From Pigmentiphaga litoralis (GTDB taxonomy: Bacteria > Pseudomonadota > Gammaproteobacteria > Burkholderiales > Burkholderiaceae_B): a DNA stretch of 64,000 nucleotides. The translations under genes and the position numbers were made by a program. The stretch is from NCBI RefSeq assembly GCF_014651835.1, contig NZ_BMXQ01000001.1:806001-870000 (forward strand), written 5' to 3'. Below, one piece after another: positions 60,141 to 64,000 of this stretch. Positions within the stretch are counted from its first letter, which is position 1. Each line of letters starts with the position of its first letter. The notes under the pieces were generated by a model. That model was not told the DNA's origin, did not search any database, and saw only the letters and a program-made list of their open reading frames with translations.

Positions 60141-60995
60141 ATGAACAGCCTTCCGGCGTTTCCCGCCCGCGATTCGACCCCGACCGGCACCGTGACGGTC
60201 CACGCCTTCGCCATTCCCGGTCCGGCCGGCATCATCCCGATGCGCCTGTACCGGCCGGCAGGCGTGGGCCTGCTGCCGACCGTGCTGTATTTCCACGGCG
60301 GCGGTTTTGTGGGCGGTGGTCTGGACGATGCCGACGTGCCGGCGCGCTTCATTGCGCAGGCCTGCCCGGCGGCGGTGCTGACGGTGGGCTACGCCCTGGC
60401 GCCGAAGCGCCCGTTTCCGGCCGCGCCCGAAGACGCCTATGCCGCGGCCTTGTGGGCCGTGGCCCATGCGCCGGATTTTGGGGCCGACCCGCTGCGCCTG
60501 GCCGTGGCCGGTGACGACGCGGGCGGCAACATCGCCGCGTGCCTGGCCCTGATTGCACGGGACCGCGGCGTGGTGGCCGTGTCGGCCCAGGCGTTGATCG
60601 GCCCCATGCTGGACCCGAGCATGACCCGGCTGGGCGACGCGACCCGGCTCAAGTCCGACCTGACCGCCGCCGATTGCGCCGATTGCTATCGCCAATATCT
60701 GCCGCAGTTGATGCAGCGGATCCACCCTTACGCCGCCCCGTTGGAATCGCGCCGCCTGCGCGGCCTGCCGCCGGCCTGTATCGCCACGGCCGAATGCGAC
60801 GTGCTGCATGTGGAAGCCGAGCGCTATGCCGCCGAACTCATTGCCGTTGGCGTGCGCACGCAGGTCGCCCGTTTTGCCGATGTGACCCATGCCGCGCTGC
60901 GCAGCCACCTGCCGGCGCTGGAAGACATCGTTCATTTTCTGCGGCGGCAGCTTGCGCTGCCCCTGCCTTCGACCGCGCCGCTGCCGGCAGGTTGA
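60141..60995 (+). CDS. Alpha/beta hydrolase-fold protein (LlpE-like), nucleophile replaced
   Basis: A 284-residue member of the hormone-sensitive-lipase group. The oxyanion motif HGGGFVGGG is intact, and a DVLHVEAERYA aspartate and the VTHAALR histidine are in place. The nucleophile motif, normally GDSAGGN, reads GDDAGGN: residue 126 is aspartate, not serine. Either it is a pseudo-enzyme or its chemistry differs. It occupies the llpE position between a LysR gene and an RND pump, where Burkholderia has a lipase-like gene in the same operon. The ATG at 60141 lacks a clear ribosome site. Confidence 0.82.
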   Translation: MNSLPAFPARDSTPTGTVTVHAFAIPGPAGIIPMRLYRPAGVGLLPTVLYFHGGGFVGGGLDDADVPARFIAQACPAAVLTVGYALAPKRPFPAAPEDAYAAALWAVAHAPDFGADPLRLAVAGDDAGGNIAACLALIARDRGVVAVSAQALIGPMLDPSMTRLGDATRLKSDLTAADCADCYRQYLPQLMQRIHPYAAPLESRRLRGLPPACIATAECDVLHVEAERYAAELIAVGVRTQVARFADVTHAALRSHLPALEDIVHFLRRQLALPLPSTAPLPAG

Positions 60996-61047
60996 TCGGC
61001 CCCCGTATTCCCTTTTTCCTTCCCGAACCCCCACCCAAGGAATCCTT

Positions 61048-62247
61048 ATGATCAAGTTCAAGCAACGCGCCACGGCCAGTGCCGTCGCAGCGCTCATCGC
61101 CGCCGGCGGGCTGACCGCCTTTTGTGTCTACGCCGTGGCCGAGGACAGTCCAGCGCCCGTGACCGCCCCGGCTGCGCCGCAGGTCGACGTCGCCGAAGTG
61201 GTCGCCCGCCGCATCGTGGACTGGCAGAACTATTCGGGCCGCCTGGAAGCCATCGACCGGGTCGACATCCGGCCCCTGGTGTCCGGCCGCATCGTGCAGG
61301 TCCATTTCGAAGACGGCAGCCTGGTCAAGAAGGGCGATCCGCTGTTCACGATCGACCCCCGACCGTACGCCGCCGAAGTGGCGCGCGCCCAGGCCCAGGT
61401 CGCCGCCGCGCAGGCGCGCGCATCGTGGACCGGCAATGACATGGCGCGTGCCGAACGCCTGCTGGCCGACAACGCCGTGGCCCGCCGCGACTACGAAGAA
61501 AAGCAGAACGCATCGCGCGAAGCCGCCGCCAATCTGCAGGGCGCGCAGGCTGCATTGGAAGCCGCTCGCCTGAACCTGGAATACACCCGCATCACCGCCC
61601 CCGTGGCCGGCCGCGTGTCGCGCGCCGAAGTCACGCTGGGCAACGTCGTGGCCGCGGGCGCTGCATCGCAGCCGCTCACCACGCTCATGTCGGTGTCCAA
61701 GCTGTACGCGTCGTTCGACGTGGACGAGCAAAGCTTCCTGAAGTACATCAACCCGTCGCGCAGCACGTCCAAGAGCGTGATCCCGGTCCACCTGGGCCTG
61801 GCCAACGAATCGGGCTACTCGCGCGAAGGCCGCGTGGCCTCGGTGGACAACCGCCTGGATACCTCGTCGGGCACAATCCGCGTGCGGGCCGTGTTCGACA
61901 ACGCCGACGGCAGCCTGCTCCCTGGTCTGTATGCCCGGATCCAGCTGGGTGGCAGCACCCCGCGTGATGGTTTGCTGATCGACGAAAAAGCCATCGGGAC
62001 CGATCAGGACAAACGCTTCGTGCTGGTGGTCGACGACAAGAACCACACCGCCTATCGCGAGATCAAGGTCGGCGCCAATCAGTCGGGCCTGCGCATCGTT
62101 GAATCCGGACTGAAGGCCGGTGACCGCATCGTCGTCAACGGCCTGCAGCGTGTGCGCCCCGGCGATGCCATCACCCCGCGTGTCGTGCCCATGGCCGGCA
62201 ACCCCAGTGCACCGGTCGCTGGCGACGTCGCCCGCAAGCGCGTGTGA
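61048..62247 (+). CDS. RND efflux periplasmic membrane fusion protein (CeoA/BpeE/MexE-like)
   Basis: A 399-residue adaptor linking the inner-membrane pump to an outer-membrane channel. An N-terminal membrane anchor or signal (residues 1-~30; no lipobox cysteine at the cleavage region) is followed by the lipoyl-type half-motifs YSGRLEAIDRVDIRPLVSGR and PVAGRVSRAEVTLGN around a coiled-coil hairpin (~100-170), then beta-barrel and membrane-proximal domains. AAGGA precedes the ATG by 6 nt. The pump gene follows after 19 nt. Confidence 0.92.
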   Translation: MIKFKQRATASAVAALIAAGGLTAFCVYAVAEDSPAPVTAPAAPQVDVAEVVARRIVDWQNYSGRLEAIDRVDIRPLVSGRIVQVHFEDGSLVKKGDPLFTIDPRPYAAEVARAQAQVAAAQARASWTGNDMARAERLLADNAVARRDYEEKQNASREAAANLQGAQAALEAARLNLEYTRITAPVAGRVSRAEVTLGNVVAAGAASQPLTTLMSVSKLYASFDVDEQSFLKYINPSRSTSKSVIPVHLGLANESGYSREGRVASVDNRLDTSSGTIRVRAVFDNADGSLLPGLYARIQLGGSTPRDGLLIDEKAIGTDQDKRFVLVVDDKNHTAYREIKVGANQSGLRIVESGLKAGDRIVVNGLQRVRPGDAITPRVVPMAGNPSAPVAGDVARKRV

Positions 62248-62266
62248 ACCTCAATAAGAAGTCATC

Positions 62267-64000
62267 ATGAACATCTCCCGATTCTTTATCGACCGGCCGA
62301 TCTTCGCGGGCGTGTTGTCCGTGCTGATCCTGCTGGCAGGCCTGCTGTCCGTGTTCCAGTTGCCGATCTCGGAATATCCCGAGGTCGTGCCGCCTTCCGT
62401 CGTGGTGCGCGCGCAGTATCCGGGCGCCAACCCCAAGGTCATTGCAGAAACCGTCGCGTCGCCGCTGGAGGAATCCATCAACGGCGTCGAAGACATGCTG
62501 TACATGCAGTCGCAGGCGAACAGCGACGGCAACCTGACGATCACCATCAACTTCAAGCTGGGTATCGACCCCGACAAGGCGCAGCAACTGGTGCAAAACC
62601 GCGTGTCGCAGGCCTTGCCGCGTCTGCCCGAAGATGTGCAGCGCCTGGGCGTCACGACTGTCAAGAGTTCGCCCACGCTGACGATGGTGGTGCACCTGAT
62701 CTCGCCCGATGACCGCTACGACAACACCTACCTGCGCAACTACGCCGTCATCAACGTCAAGGACCGGCTTGCCCGGATCCAGGGCGTGGGCGAGGTGGCG
62801 CTGTGGGGATCAGGCAACTACGCCATGCGTGTGTGGCTCGATCCGCAAAAGGTCGCCCAGCGCGGCCTGACGGCCCCTGAAGTCATTGCCGCCATCCGCG
62901 AGCAGAACGTGCAGGTGGCCGCCGGCGTGATCGGCTCGTCACCCAGCCTGCCGGGCCAGCCCTTGCAGCTGTCCGTGAACACGCAGGGCCGTCTGACGAC
63001 CGAAGAAGAGTTTTCCGACATCGTCTTGAAGACCTCGGACAATGGCAGCGTGACCCGCCTGGCCGATGTGGCGCGTGTGGAACTTGCAGCATCCGAATAT
63101 GGCCTGCGCGCCTTGCTCGACAACAAGAGCGCGGTGGCCATCGCCATCATGCAGGCGCCCGGCGCCAACGCGCTGGCCGTGTCCGACCAGGTGCGCGAGA
63201 CGATGAAGGAACTGTCGGCCGAGTTTCCCGACTCGGTCGAATACAGCATCATGTATGACCCGACGCAATTCGTGCGCGCCAGTATCAAGGCGGTGGTCCA
63301 TACGCTGATCGAAGCGATCCTGCTCGTGGTGCTGGTCGTGATCCTGTTCCTGCAGACCTGGCGCGCGTCCATCATTCCGCTGGTGGCCGTGCCGGTATCG
63401 ATCGTCGGCACGTTTGCGCTGATGCTGGCGTTCGGCTATTCGATCAACGCGCTGTCCTTGTTCGGCATGGTGCTGGCGATCGGGATCGTGGTCGATGACG
63501 CCATCGTGGTGGTCGAGAACGTCGAGCGGAACATTGCCGACGGGCTTACGCCAAGGGAAGCCACCTATCAGGCCATGCGCGAAGTCAGCGGGCCGATCGT
63601 CGCGATTTCGTTGACGCTGGTGGCCGTGTTCGTGCCGCTGGCCTTCATGACGGGCCTGACCGGACAGTTCTACAAGCAGTTCGCCATGACGATCGCGATT
63701 TCGACCGTGATCTCGGCCTTCAACTCGCTGACCCTGTCGCCCGCGTTGGCCGCCTTGCTGCTGCGCAGTCATCATGACAAGCCCGACTGGCTGACCCGTG
63801 GCATCAACAAGGTGCTGGGCCGGTTCTTTGCAGGGTTCAACCGCTTTTTTGGCCGCGCATCGGATCGTTATGCCACGGGCGTAAAGAGTGCCATCTCACG
63901 CAAGGGCGCATCGATGGTTGTGTACGCCGTGCTGCTTGCAGCAACGGTGGGCATCTCCTACATCGTGCCCGGCGGCTTCGTGCCGGCGCAAGACAAGCAG
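62267..64000 (+). CDS. RND multidrug efflux pump, inner-membrane subunit, 3'-truncated
   Basis: The first 578 codons of an AcrB/MexF-type proton-driven drug pump that runs off the window; full members have ~1050 residues. The N-terminal FFIDRPIFAGVLSVLILLAG, the porter-domain SPLEESINGVEDMLYM and the helix-4 proton-relay aspartates in GIVVDDAIVVVENVERN are visible. With the preceding genes it matches the ceoB/bpeF/mexF position. An outer-membrane channel gene (oprC/opcM-like) is expected just beyond the edge. Substrates such as chloramphenicol or trimethoprim are known for relatives, not shown here. Confidence 0.95.
   Translation, partial: MNISRFFIDRPIFAGVLSVLILLAGLLSVFQLPISEYPEVVPPSVVVRAQYPGANPKVIAETVASPLEESINGVEDMLYMQSQANSDGNLTITINFKLGIDPDKAQQLVQNRVSQALPRLPEDVQRLGVTTVKSSPTLTMVVHLISPDDRYDNTYLRNYAVINVKDRLARIQGVGEVALWGSGNYAMRVWLDPQKVAQRGLTAPEVIAAIREQNVQVAAGVIGSSPSLPGQPLQLSVNTQGRLTTEEEFSDIVLKTSDNGSVTRLADVARVELAASEYGLRALLDNKSAVAIAIMQAPGANALAVSDQVRETMKELSAEFPDSVEYSIMYDPTQFVRASIKAVVHTLIEAILLVVLVVILFLQTWRASIIPLVAVPVSIVGTFALMLAFGYSINALSLFGMVLAIGIVVDDAIVVVENVERNIADGLTPREATYQAMREVSGPIVAISLTLVAVFVPLAFMTGLTGQFYKQFAMTIAISTVISAFNSLTLSPALAALLLRSHHDKPDWLTRGINKVLGRFFAGFNRFFGRASDRYATGVKSAISRKGASMVVYAVLLAATVGISYIVPGGFVPAQDKQ

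Noticed and set aside
1-64000. tRNA, rRNA, CRISPR arrays, insertion sequences, prophage or integrase genes
   Set aside because: I looked for their typical sequences, terminal repeats or proteins and saw none; short tRNA-like folds cannot be fully excluded without a covariance scan.

Overview
The window is one contiguous stretch of high-GC chromosomal DNA with dense, mostly operonic genes, many joined by ATGA-type stop/start overlaps. Gene content points to a betaproteobacterium of the Burkholderiales, probably near Alcaligenaceae: a Bug/TctC-type binding protein, a LysR/lipase-like/RND pump locus laid out like Burkholderia bpeT-llpE-bpeEF or ceoR-llpE-ceoAB, a MetNIQ transporter and a Tal-Pgi fusion. 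The genus cannot be fixed from sequence reading alone. I saw no rRNA, tRNA, CRISPR array, phage or insertion sequence.

Bases 1-9714 hold a truncated zinc alcohol dehydrogenase coupled to a tiny zinc-finger-like protein, a spermidine-synthase-like gene behind a class I DAHP synthase (minus strand), a 1379-residue CheB-CheR-PAS-kinase-receiver protein, a PoxB-like thiamine-diphosphate enzyme and a 19-cysteine copper-storage-type protein.

Bases 9993-22247 are the most distinctive block. Eleven co-directional genes encode a PIG-L deacetylase, three glycosyltransferases of GT2/GT4 type plus one more GT, two GT9 heptosyltransferase-like enzymes, a GmhB-like heptose bisphosphatase, a NodU/TobZ-like carbamoyltransferase, a UDP-glucuronate decarboxylase and UDP-glucose dehydrogenase. 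Together they could make UDP-glucuronate and UDP-xylose and build a heptose-containing, carbamoylated glycan. No polymerase, flippase or export gene is visible. It is followed by a KGG-type stress protein, a structured leader or small RNA ending in a strong terminator (22942-23081), a 98-residue unknown, a CheB-like esterase and phosphoglucomutase.

Bases 26245-32677 carry a putative aromatic catabolic unit (VOC dioxygenase-like, FAD monooxygenase, FAH hydrolase) divergent from a Bug binding protein, then a soluble molybdopterin-domain protein and an MFS transporter. Bases 32803-39647 hold a SbcD/SbcC-like (YhaO/YhaN-like) pair, a GNAT acetyltransferase, a secreted protein and a 3-methyladenine DNA glycosylase. 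Bases 39650-42290 hold an unannotated 35-codon membrane-peptide ORF with a terminator on its stop codon, then metNIQ. A diguanylate cyclase and a DUF72 protein flank a perfect 20-bp palindrome.

Bases 44743-55828 form an operon for a complete cyclic pentose phosphate pathway: transketolase, Tal-Pgi fusion, Gnd, Zwf, a Cof-type phosphatase, 6-phosphogluconolactonase and a GH15 glucan/trehalose hydrolase. With Pgm, Ugd and the glycan genes, much of the window concerns glucose-phosphate flow into NADPH or nucleotide sugars. The end holds a betaine-type ABC binding-protein/permease fusion, a GAF/HisKA_2 kinase, and the LysR - lipase-like - RND efflux locus, whose inner-membrane pump runs off the edge.
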